NCBI RefSeq assembly: GCF_001444405.1
Contig: NZ_CP013187.1
Coordinates: forward strand, 1,364,001 to 1,428,000
Direction of reading: 5' to 3'
DNA from: Pseudoalteromonas phenolica
Lineage (GTDB): Bacteria > Pseudomonadota > Gammaproteobacteria > Enterobacterales > Alteromonadaceae
DNA length: 64,000 nt
The stretch's first letter is position 1, and every line of letters begins with the position of its first letter. A program made the translations under genes and the position numbers. The notes under the pieces are model-generated. The model was not told the origin of the DNA. It ran no database searches and was given only the letters and a program-made list of their open reading frames with translations. This document shows positions 9,286-17,139 of the stretch, piece by piece.

Positions 9286-11155
9286 CTTCTTTTTTTGTCG
9301 TTGCAGGTTTTAGTTGGGCTTTGTTTTTATCTTTTTGATGTTCTTTTTTTCTCTCATGTTTAAGAAAGAGTGGCGAGAGGTAAGACGACACCAATACGCC
9401 CGAGAACAAACTGGTTAAGATCCCAAGGGCTAACGTAATAGCAAAGCCTTTGATTGGACCATAACCTACACCAAGTAAAACCAGCGCAGTGATCATCGTC
9501 GTTAGGTTCGCATCGATAATGCTCGACATCGCATGTTGATAGCCGCGTTTTAAAGCGCCAAATGTGCTTGCACCTTGTTTAATTTCATCACGAATGCGCT
9601 CAAATATAATCACATTGGTATCGACCGCCATACCTATGGTGAGTACTAAACCCGCGATCCCGGGGAGAGTTAAAACTGCTCCCGGTAATAACGACATTAA
9701 TCCAAGTAAACAGACCAGATTCACCAACAATGCAATGGTGGCGACTACACCGAGTCGGCCGTAGCACGCCAACATGAATAGTAGGGTGACGGCTAAGCCT
9801 AGCTTGAGAGCATTAAACCCATTTTCAATGTTTTGCTCGCCTAGGCTTGGGCCAATCGTTTGCTCCTCAACAATGGTGATCGGCGCCTGAAGTGACCCTG
9901 CACGTAATACCATAGCCAGCTCTTGTGCACGCTGCATGGTGCCTAAATTAGTGATACTAAATTGGCGGTTAAGGGCTTGTTGAATGGTGGCGACCGAAAT
10001 CACTTCTTGTTGTTTAACCACATCCCCTTTTTGATTTTGGTGATATTCGCCATAGAGAGTAGCCATTGGCCTACCAATGTTTTGTCGTGAGAAACGACTC
10101 ATTTTGTCGCCGCCAGAAGGGGAGAGCATAAGTTGTACTAGCGGTTGCCCTGACTCATCGCGTCCAGCCTGAGCCGATTCAATCTCTGAGCCAGTAAAAA
10201 TAGGCAAAGGGTTCAATTTGGTTGTGCCACCGTCTTTATATTTGTAAGTGTGACCACCCATGTCTTGCAACGCATGAAAAGACAACTCAGCAGTAGCCCC
10301 AATTAAGCGTTTTGCAGCAGCTGGATCTTGTACTCCAGGTAACTCAATTCGAATATGCTGCTTACCTTGGCGTTGTGTAACAGCTTCTGTGATCCCCAAT
10401 TGCTCAATACGCGAGCGCAAAGTACTAATGGCTTGGCCAATTGCTTGTTCAGCTATCTGCTTTTGGCTGGCTTCGTCAAAACCAAGTTGCCAAATGGTTT
10501 GGCTTGCCGTGTTTTTTTCAATACTCGTAAGGCTTGGGTAGTCTGTTTTTAAAAGCTTAGCTAAGGTCGCAAGCTTATCTGCTTGGCTACTGTTAGCTTT
10601 TATGACCACGCTATTATCACGGGCTGCTTCAATCTTGATGCCACGCAATTTGTGTTCGATGCGATAATCTTTTGCGACTAAACGCAGTTTTTCGAGACGC
10701 TCTTCAAGGGCTTTTTCGGTATCGACTTTTAATACAAATAGCACGCCGCCGTTTAAATCTAAGCCCAATTTTAAAGGCGATAAATTAAAACTTTGCAGCC
10801 ATGCGGGCGTAGTTGCTTCACTTTGCACGCTAATGTTTGCTGTGTTTTGCAATTGTGTTTGTAACTTTTTTTGTAATATGGCTTGCGCATTCACACTTGC
10901 TTTTGGATGTTCAAGCAACACCCGAATTTCACCGGTTTGATGATTTACAGTCGCTTCACGCACGGGCAATTTCGCGTCTTCAAGATATTGGCTAATTTGA
11001 GTCGCCGATAACGCATTGTTATGATTGCTGATCTTTAATACCGTGTTGTTTGGATAAAGGTTTGGTAGCGCGCTAATTGCCAGAAATACAATGACTAATA
11101 GCAACGCCCATGGTGTCAAACGGTTGTTCGACTTAGGGTTTAATTGATTTTTCAT
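9269..11155 (-). CDS. secD: protein translocase subunit SecD (paralogous type)
   Basis: The 628-residue protein has an N-terminal helix (about 16-34) and a long periplasmic region. KLGLDLNGGVLFVLKVD takes the place of the usual GLDLRGG motif. The C-terminal half has about five more helices, including GMAVDTNVIIFERIRDEI, which carries the Asp of the ion pathway. SecD forms a heterocomplex with SecF and drives the late stage of Sec export using the ion gradient. Asn in place of Arg in the GLDLRGG motif, and the gene's separation from yajC, suggest a specialised copy, as known for the two SecDF sets of vibrios. It is preceded by a small secreted-protein gene after 72 bp and followed by secF with a 17-bp overlap. 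Confidence 0.93.
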   Translation of the reverse strand: MKNQLNPKSNNRLTPWALLLVIVFLAISALPNLYPNNTVLKISNHNNALSATQISQYLEDAKLPVREATVNHQTGEIRVLLEHPKASVNAQAILQKKLQTQLQNTANISVQSEATTPAWLQSFNLSPLKLGLDLNGGVLFVLKVDTEKALEERLEKLRLVAKDYRIEHKLRGIKIEAARDNSVVIKANSSQADKLATLAKLLKTDYPSLTSIEKNTASQTIWQLGFDEASQKQIAEQAIGQAISTLRSRIEQLGITEAVTQRQGKQHIRIELPGVQDPAAAKRLIGATAELSFHALQDMGGHTYKYKDGGTTKLNPLPIFTGSEIESAQAGRDESGQPLVQLMLSPSGGDKMSRFSRQNIGRPMATLYGEYHQNQKGDVVKQQEVISVATIQQALNRQFSITNLGTMQRAQELAMVLRAGSLQAPITIVEEQTIGPSLGEQNIENGFNALKLGLAVTLLFMLACYGRLGVVATIALLVNLVCLLGLMSLLPGAVLTLPGIAGLVLTIGMAVDTNVIIFERIRDEIKQGASTFGALKRGYQHAMSSIIDANLTTMITALVLLGVGYGPIKGFAITLALGILTSLFSGVLVSSYLSPLFLKHERKKEHQKDKNKAQLKPATTKKEGAHHA

Positions 11156-11227
11156 AATTTACTCATCTAGGGCAGCAAAACACAGTTTTGCCGAAAAAAT
11201 TAAAAGATTTTTTTGCGATAAGTGAAA

Positions 11228-11674
11228 TTAAGCGTGGTAGGTTAGCCTTGCTTTATAAACTAAATTGGCAGGTTTACAGGCATCAATAAAGCCGTGGTTT
11301 GGCCGCGTATTGCATTGATACCAAGGTTGTTCGAGCTTGTCAGGGCGCAAACGGTTTTCGCTGATGAACGTATCTGTCACCAGCTCAAAAACTAAAATAA
11401 ATTCGCTTTGCTGTTTTGGGTGTAAAAAACGAATGGCCTGCTGTTGAGAAGGGCGTTCAATAATTGAAAATAACCCAGAATCATCGGCAGTAATATGATG
11501 GTTTTGAGGTTGCTGCTGCGATGAAAACTCGTTGCTTACAGCAGTCTCAAATGGACTTTGATAACTAGTCTGGCTCTGAACATTATTCTGCGCATGCGCA
11601 ACCTGTTCTGCAGATGACGGAGCATCAGCAAACAATAAAAACAGCACAGCAAGAATTTTTAAAATTCGGATCAA
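11228..11674 (-). CDS. small secreted protein of unknown function upstream of secD
   Basis: The 148-residue product begins with a hydrophobic stretch (ILKILAVLFLLFADAPSSAE) that reads as a signal peptide with cleavage near residue 22. The mature part is Gln/Ser-rich and then carries two cysteines (YQCNTRP and DACKP), probably a disulfide. I recognise no family. The only in-frame start near the 5' end is TTG at 11674; no ATG or GTG lies between it and the upstream stop, and the ribosome binding site is poor. It is co-directional with secD (72-bp gap). A small hairpin (GCAAAAC/GTTTTGC, 11175-11191) lies in that gap. It may be first gene of the secDF operon. Confidence 0.65.
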   Translation of the reverse strand: MIRILKILAVLFLLFADAPSSAEQVAHAQNNVQSQTSYQSPFETAVSNEFSSQQQPQNHHITADDSGLFSIIERPSQQQAIRFLHPKQQSEFILVFELVTDTFISENRLRPDKLEQPWYQCNTRPNHGFIDACKPANLVYKARLTYHA

Positions 11675-11881
11675 AGCAACATATTCAAATTAAAAGTGTG
11701 AAAGCATAATAAGGGCGGGATGATTTTTATCAAGGGGAAGATAGCTTATTTGGTCATTTATATTAGATTTGGTTGGACCTGTATGAGAAACGCCATGTCG
11801 TCATTTCGAAAAACATCTATAAATTATTGATATCTATAAGATATAAGTGAGTGTTAAGAGCTCAAATTTAAAAAGAAAATT

Positions 11882-11965
11882 ATGGAACATTGGCTAAACC
11901 TAAGCTTATTTAAGAAGCTTATCTTTGGCATGTTTGCAATAATTGGCGTTTTGCTTTTACCTTAA
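11882..11965 (+). CDS. possible 27-residue hydrophobic peptide
   Basis: An ATG at 11882 opens a 27-codon frame ending in TAA. It encodes MEHWLNLSLFKKLIFGMFAI followed by IGVLLLP, a basic amphipathic start and a single membrane-spanning stretch. The upstream AAAAAGAAAATT is only a weak ribosome binding site. Small membrane peptides of this kind exist, but nothing besides composition supports this one. The rest of the 458-bp gap (11675-12132) is AT-rich, with no other recognisable element. Confidence 0.25.
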   Translation: MEHWLNLSLFKKLIFGMFAIIGVLLLP

Positions 11966-12132
11966 CTTGCTTTTTTATGCCGGGCATGCTGCTTAATAAT
12001 TTATCAGTGTGATCATTCTAAGCTTTCTAAATATTGTTCATTTCAATAAAGAAATGTCCGCTCAATGAAATTACATAATTTTGAATAAGTACAAAAATTA
12101 AAAACAATGTCATTCAAACAAGGAGTTTATTT

Positions 12133-12399
12133 ATGTCTCATCAAACTTTATCGAAATTAGTGATGAAATGGGCTATCGCTACACTAGCTATCGTGTGTGT
12201 AATGCAAATGCTCTCGACTCATATTGAGTTTCTTTATCTTACTGAGGAAGATTCAGTTGGTTTAGGTACTCTAGGTAACAACAACTTGCTTGCACTCGTG
12301 ACAGCTATTGTTATGGTTTTTTTGTGTATCAAAGATGTGTCATTAAAACTTTTAAAGGAAATTAACGAAAAAGCTAAAGGCACTGCAAATGAGCTTTAA
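12133..12399 (+). CDS. small two-helix membrane protein, function unknown
   Basis: The 88-residue product has one transmembrane segment near the start (about 13-33), a short polar loop (LTEEDSVGLGTLGNNN) and a second segment (about 52-70) followed by a charged tail (KDVSLKLLKEINEKAKG). An excellent AAGGAG lies seven bases before the ATG, supporting real translation. I recognise no family. It lies 51 bp upstream of the FosA-like gene in the same direction and could share its transcript, but no functional link is apparent. Confidence 0.7.
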   Translation: MSHQTLSKLVMKWAIATLAIVCVMQMLSTHIEFLYLTEEDSVGLGTLGNNNLLALVTAIVMVFLCIKDVSLKLLKEINEKAKGTANEL

Positions 12400-12450
12400 T
12401 AAGCAAGTCAGTTAATCACGATTTGGTTTAAGTTCTTTTTGGAGAAAACC

Positions 12451-12849
12451 ATGCTTTTGGGGATCAATCATATCACCATCGCAGTAAGAGATTTAGAGCG
12501 CTCTATTTTGTTCTATCGAGATATTTTAGGGTTCACGGCACATGTAAAGTGGGACAATAGCGCTTACTTATCTGTTGGTGAGCTATGGTTTTGCTTGTCA
12601 TGTGATGATCCCTGTAGCAAAGATGACTATAGCCATATTGCTTTTGATATTGCACCTGATCAATTTGAGGATTTTAAAGCGCGTGTTCTTTCAAAGGGGG
12701 TGTCACAGTGGAAAAACAACAAAAGTGAAGGCTTGTCGCTTTATATTTTGGACCCAGACGGTCATAAACTAGAGATACATGTGGATGATCTTCAAAGTAG
12801 GTTATTAACTTTAGTAACTAAGCCATACAAAGAGTTGATTTGGCTTTAG
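12451..12849 (+). CDS. fosA: FosA-like fosfomycin-modifying glutathione transferase
   Basis: This 132-residue protein of the vicinal-oxygen-chelate fold aligns along its whole length with FosA. The metal ligands are His7 (LLGINHITIAV), His62 (DYSHIAFDIA) and Glu108 (DGHKLEIHV). Thr9, Lys88 (QWKNNKSEG), the potassium-loop Ser-Glu-Gly and Tyr98 (LYILDPDGH) also match. FosA enzymes open the fosfomycin epoxide with glutathione in a Mn- and K-dependent reaction in the cytoplasm. The start is ATG at 12451, seven bases after GGAG; an in-frame TTG at 12439 would overlap that site and is unlikely. No mobile element is nearby, so it appears intrinsic. A related glyoxalase-fold activity cannot be excluded. 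Confidence 0.85.
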   Translation: MLLGINHITIAVRDLERSILFYRDILGFTAHVKWDNSAYLSVGELWFCLSCDDPCSKDDYSHIAFDIAPDQFEDFKARVLSKGVSQWKNNKSEGLSLYILDPDGHKLEIHVDDLQSRLLTLVTKPYKELIWL

Positions 12850-13118
12850 AAAAAAGCTATTAAGTATGAAAAAGATTCTTTAAAATAGAATTGGCCAACA
12901 CAGATGTTTGATAAATTCAGTACAGAGCTAATTTAGTATCTCGAGTTGTCATGTTAATAATGCTCCTGTACTTGGAATTGTCGCAATTTATGATTTAGGT
13001 ATTTTAATTAGTACCGATAAGTTGAAAAATATAAACTTTATTGATAAGAACTTTAAATTGCAAAGTTCTATCTATTTTTATCTCAATAACCCTAGCATTT
13101 AATGGAGTCTAAAAATAA

Positions 13119-13580
13119 ATGATCATGCGCGTATTCATAGTGATTTTTACTTTGCTTGCAATTACTGGGTGTAATGCCACAGGGCCAAAGTTCGAACAAG
13201 TTGAACTGCCTTCCAATAAATTAGCAAAAGTTTATTTATATCGACCTTGGGCAATGATGGATGGTTCTGCTTCGCCAACAATTCAAATCAATGGTGTTGA
13301 TAGCTTCAATATAAAGAATGGGGGTTATAAAGTTTTAGAGCTACAACCGGGATTAAACACTATTACAGTTAAAAAAGGTAACCCATTCTATTGGCGGGCT
13401 AAAGAGATGACTGTAAAGGAAGAGCTCAAAGCGAGTGAAGTTTACTTTTTAAGATTAACTGCTGCTGTAGGTAGTTCAGCGTTTATTGGCTCTACACCGG
13501 TAGTATCTGGCAATTATTCGTTTGGATATGTAGACAAAGAGACTGCGTTTAAAGAGTTACAAGAAACAAAGCAAAACTAG
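13119..13580 (+). CDS. DUF2846-like lipoprotein
   Basis: The 153-residue product begins with a lipoprotein signal ending ITGC (lipidated Cys18). The mature part resembles DUF2846 proteins: AKVYLYRPWAMM, then IQINGVDSFNIKNGGYKVLEL and PGLNTITVK, a pattern of beta strands with an N-G and a G-G-Y turn. Function of the family is unknown; members sit in the envelope. GGAG at 13102-13105 favours ATG 13119 over the second ATG at 13125. The gene stands alone between the FosA-like gene and the second subtilase. Confidence 0.7.
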   Translation: MIMRVFIVIFTLLAITGCNATGPKFEQVELPSNKLAKVYLYRPWAMMDGSASPTIQINGVDSFNIKNGGYKVLELQPGLNTITVKKGNPFYWRAKEMTVKEELKASEVYFLRLTAAVGSSAFIGSTPVVSGNYSFGYVDKETAFKELQETKQN

Positions 13581-14205
13581 CCTTTTTGAAGTGAAAGCTA
13601 TTTTGAGCAGATTACTTTGTTAAAGATATTTTCCATAGGCACTTTAATTGAAATAGTCATCAACATTGAAAAGATATTTGTAATAGATATAAATTAACAG
13701 TTCAATTTTTAGTGGCAAGTGAAGCCTATAGTTATAACACAGTGGCATTTGGTCGAGTAAATTTATATAGTTTGTAAATTGAACCGCAGGAAGCGAAAAA
13801 GTAGCAGTTTATGACATGGCAGGTAATACGTTACAAAGCTGCTTTTTAAGTTTAGGCGGTTTTCCTTAGCGCACAATAGCCATCTACAGTAAATATCTGA
13901 ACATAATTAAACCGTTTATTTTTGACACTTTACGATAAAGTGGTTTGCAAATTCAGACATACCAACCGGAATAAACTTAACAGGTCAAAGGGGTTAAGGC
14001 TCGCATTAGCAAAACACCTGCTCAGACCCTTGTAACACTGAATTTTCGGTCATTTTCTTATAGAGTGCTTATCTCTCTTCGTTATTACTTATTGCCTGAT
14101 ATTGTAGATAATCATAATTTTAAATTTGATTTTACATTTTCTTAAAGTTATTTTTGTACTGTAAAAGGGACAAATTTAATAATTCATAAAAATAGAGAAA
14201 GTAAG
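13581..14205. other. 625-bp gene-free region
   Basis: This AT-rich stretch contains stops in all frames at short intervals. It holds a 7-bp hairpin CACTTTA-CGA-TAAAGTG at 13926-13942, preceded by TTTTTGA, and otherwise no recognisable gene, RNA or repeat. The 3' part must contain the promoter of the protease gene at 14206. Confidence 0.5.
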
Positions 14206-16044
14206 ATGAAATCTAAATTTAAAAAAAGCTTAATTTGCGCTGCAATCTTAGGTTCTAGCGTGGCTGTTGCGAACACAGCGCTAGACTCAAATAACAAAAA
14301 AGCTGATTATCTAATTACTTATGAAGCATCTAGCCTTCCAGCTGAGTACGAACAACAAATCATCAAAAACATCACTCAAGTTGATAAAGGCACTGTGGGT
14401 TTAATTTCGTTAACAGAAGAGCAAGCGAGTGCGCTTCAACAGATTTCTGGTGTGCGTGTAGAACTAGATGTAGAACGATTTGCAATCCTTCCTCAGTCTC
14501 CAAGTAATTTTGCGTTGGAACAAATTGACAGCGATGTCACTGTAGCTAACTTCACGAATAATGAGTTCGAAAATCTAACTCAACGAGAAGTGACTCCTTA
14601 CGGTATTACATTGACAAAGTCTGATTTAGTTGCTGATCCTGCGAATAATGGCATCAAAGTGTGCGTTATCGATTCTGGCATTCAGGGCAACCACGAAGAG
14701 TTTGCAGCAACTAATTTAAGCGGTAACCACAGTGATTACTCTGATTTTTGGTTTAATGATGCCGTTGACCACGGTACTCACGTAGCAGGTACTATCATTG
14801 CTAACCGTGATGGTAAAGGTGTCGTAGGTGTGGTTTCTAATGGTGCCGTAGACACATATGTACAAAAGCTATCTCGTACAGCACATGGTGCAAACTCAGG
14901 TTTCAGAACTTCACATATTCTAGAAACAATGGAAGTGTGTGCGAACCAAGGCGCGAACATCATTAATATGTCACTAGGAGGTTCTCGCTCGTCAGATACT
15001 GAGCGTGATGTCGTTGACCGTTTAACTAATCGTGGTGTGTTAATTGTTGCAGCAGCAGGTAACCATGGTTCAACAGCGACTGACGGTGATGATTCATACC
15101 TATTCCCAGCGTCATACAAAAATGTCATGTCAGTCGCGTCAGTTGATCAGAATACTGAAATCTCAACTTTCTCTGCAGTTAACGATCAAGTTGAAATTAC
15201 AGCGCCGGGTACACGTGTACTTTCTACTGTTGACAGCGAGTCTGTAAATGTAAATCGCTTTATCTGGAACGCGAAAACTGGCGGTTATTTCTCTTCTGGT
15301 TTTAAGCAAATTGATTCTGGTAACACACCTTACCCACGCATCTCACAATTAAGCGAAAGCTGTTTCTATAAAATCCCATTTGATGCATTCTTAAGCGAGT
15401 ACTTTGACGGTACATTAAGTGCTACTGACAAAGCGGGTTTTGATGCTGCAACAGCAGCTTGTCAAGCAAATGAAGGCCAGGTTCTAGTAACCTATTTTGA
15501 TGTTCCGGCAGGCATTCCAGATTGGGTATCTAGAGATGTTCATAACATTGACTATGCAACAGACTTCCCAACCTTAACGGTTTCTAACGTTATTGGTGAA
15601 TTAATCAATAGCAGTGGTTTGATGTTAACTGAATATAACAAGTATGGTTTTGAGTATAAGTCAGGTACATCAATGGCAACGCCTCATGTATCTGGTGTTG
15701 CAGCGAAGGTATGGAGTCACTTCCCAAATTGTACTGGCTCTCAGATACGCGATGTTCTTAACTTTACTGCGACGGATATTGGTGCTGAAGGTAAAGATCA
15801 TGAATTCGGTCACGGTTTAATAGATGCAAAAGCAGCATATGATTTTATTGCAGCAAATGGCTGTGATGTACCAGAATCAACGTGTCCAAAAGTATGGTAC
15901 GAAAACCAAGCCTATACGAAAGGCGATCAAGTAACTTTCAACGGTCAAATTTTCGAGGCTAATTATTGGACTAAGAATGACCAACCATCAGAAAATGAAG
16001 GTCAATATAAGCAGTGGAAACTTGCAGGCAACTGTGCACTGTAA
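14206..16044 (+). CDS. secreted subtilisin-like serine protease (S8) with a large insert and chitin-binding-like tail
   Basis: The 612-residue precursor has a signal peptide (1-24), a propeptide (about 33-128) and an S8 domain. The triad is Asp156 (CVIDSGI), His189 (DHGTHVAG) and Ser489 (SGTSMATPH), with oxyanion Asn286 (AAAGNHG). Relative to the paralogue at 3476 it carries about 130 extra residues (about 345-478) between the Asn and the catalytic Ser. The insert has two cysteines and the run QVLVTYFDVP...FPTLTVSNVIGELI, reminiscent of a protease-associated (PA) domain. There is no PKD domain, but the C-terminal module (about 556-611: VWYENQAYTKGDQVTF, FEANYWTK) resembles the same CBM5/12-like domain. 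It should be an extracellular endoprotease. A strong terminator follows. Confidence 0.92.
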   Translation: MKSKFKKSLICAAILGSSVAVANTALDSNNKKADYLITYEASSLPAEYEQQIIKNITQVDKGTVGLISLTEEQASALQQISGVRVELDVERFAILPQSPSNFALEQIDSDVTVANFTNNEFENLTQREVTPYGITLTKSDLVADPANNGIKVCVIDSGIQGNHEEFAATNLSGNHSDYSDFWFNDAVDHGTHVAGTIIANRDGKGVVGVVSNGAVDTYVQKLSRTAHGANSGFRTSHILETMEVCANQGANIINMSLGGSRSSDTERDVVDRLTNRGVLIVAAAGNHGSTATDGDDSYLFPASYKNVMSVASVDQNTEISTFSAVNDQVEITAPGTRVLSTVDSESVNVNRFIWNAKTGGYFSSGFKQIDSGNTPYPRISQLSESCFYKIPFDAFLSEYFDGTLSATDKAGFDAATAACQANEGQVLVTYFDVPAGIPDWVSRDVHNIDYATDFPTLTVSNVIGELINSSGLMLTEYNKYGFEYKSGTSMATPHVSGVAAKVWSHFPNCTGSQIRDVLNFTATDIGAEGKDHEFGHGLIDAKAAYDFIAANGCDVPESTCPKVWYENQAYTKGDQVTFNGQIFEANYWTKNDQPSENEGQYKQWKLAGNCAL

Positions 16045-16065
16045 TTGATAGTTTGATATGAAAAT

Positions 16066-16098
16066 AAAAATGGCTTGTCATTGTACAAGCCATTTTTT
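16066..16098 (+). terminator. rho-independent terminator of the second subtilase gene
   Basis: AAAAATGGCTTGT / ACAAGCCATTTTTT forms a stem of 8 GC-containing pairs extended by A-T pairs, with a 6-nt loop and a T run. It is 21 bp after the stop codon. Confidence 0.9.
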
Positions 16099-16130
16099 AT
16101 TTTATGACCAAATAAATTTAAAAAGAAATT

Positions 16131-16640
16131 ATGAAAGCAGAAACCATTATCAGAAAAGCCAGAGAACAAGATGTCCCTTGTTTGTCTGTTTTGAGCAGTA
16201 AAGTCTGGTTAGCGACTTATGCGAAAGAAGGCGTTAAACCTGAGTATGCAGACTTTGTTGTTAATAACTTTAATACTGAATCATTTCTGCAAGACATAAA
16301 TAGCCTAGATAAAACCATTTTAGTCGCTGAGCAAGAAGGTATTCTGCAAGGATATTTGCTTGCAAATAAACAGAGTCATTATCAAGGTCAATCGGAGTTT
16401 GGCTATGAGATTGATCGCCTTTATGTTGATGCTCAATTTAAAGGGCTGGGTATTGGTAAGGCGCTACTGCAAAGGTGCCAAAACGAGTTAGGCCCTAAAT
16501 TCTGGCTTTATACCTGGGTTGAAAATGACGCTAATGACTTTTATAAACATCTAGGGCTAACTAATATCGGACAATTAACGTTCGATTTTCATGGCGTAAA
16601 AATTCAGAATTGGGTTTACTCGAGTGTGAGGTTGGCTTAA
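16131..16640 (+). CDS. GNAT family N-acetyltransferase
   Basis: The 169-residue protein starts IIRKAREQDVPCLSVLSSKV, the beginning of a GNAT fold. It contains motif A (EIDRLYVDAQFKGLGIGKAL with Q/K-G-x-G-I-G) and ends with FWLYTWVENDANDFYKHLGL, the motif B N-x-x-A-x-x-F-Y-x-x-x-G signature. It is an acetyl-CoA-dependent N-acetyltransferase of unknown substrate. It is preceded by the subtilase terminator, so it must have its own promoter in the short gap. The downstream 16641-17139 gap is described separately. Confidence 0.85.
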   Translation: MKAETIIRKAREQDVPCLSVLSSKVWLATYAKEGVKPEYADFVVNNFNTESFLQDINSLDKTILVAEQEGILQGYLLANKQSHYQGQSEFGYEIDRLYVDAQFKGLGIGKALLQRCQNELGPKFWLYTWVENDANDFYKHLGLTNIGQLTFDFHGVKIQNWVYSSVRLA

Positions 16641-16979
16641 ATACCTTAGTTTTTACCAACAAATCACTTTCTCATTACCTCCCCCTACAACTTCTTTATC
16701 ATTGCACCGAAAAGAACGTATCTAATTGTGCCTATTTAATCTGGCTCATAAGGCTGGGTGTAACTTAGCACTTCAAAAATAGAGAAATCGAAACCCATAG
16801 ATTTGATTTATTTTCTGAAGTTTAAATTAACCAACCAATTTAATTGTATTAACTGAAAGCTCTTACCATCTAGATCTAACAATCTCAATGTCTTTAGTCC
16901 GCACATGATCTTTTTTTAAGTAAACAAATGTAAATGATTAACTGTCTGTTTCATAAGAATTATTTTTATTATTGAAATT

Positions 16980-16994
16980 TTGACAGCGTTGACA
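16980..16994 (+). promoter_or_regulatory. tandem TTGACA boxes upstream of the secreted nuclease gene
   Basis: TTGACAGCGTTGACA contains two consensus -35-like hexamers offset by 9 bp, in an otherwise AT-rich 499-bp gap (16641-17139). TATACT at 17043-17048 is a good -10-like box but is too far for standard spacing, so the exact promoter is not resolved. From about 17055 to the ATG at 17140 there is a GC-richer leader. I see no gene or RNA in the rest of the gap. Confidence 0.35.
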
Positions 16995-17139
16995 CGTTAG
17001 ATAATTTATTCTTTTGTTATCTTTTTGTAACAATTTAGAGTGTATACTTCTGCGCGCTGGCATGGGGTCAGCTTTTGGAAGTGGTTTGCAAAGGAAGGTG
17101 TATATAAAAATAAATCTTAATTAAAACACACGGTTAATT

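Noticed and set aside
12439..12450. Upstream TTG start for the FosA-like gene
   Set aside because: It overlaps the ribosome binding site GGAG (12441-12444) that serves the ATG at 12451, and FosA proteins begin at that Met.
13581..14205. Possible gene remnant in the 625-bp gap
   Set aside because: Stops in every frame and no fragment of a recognisable protein; treated as non-coding.
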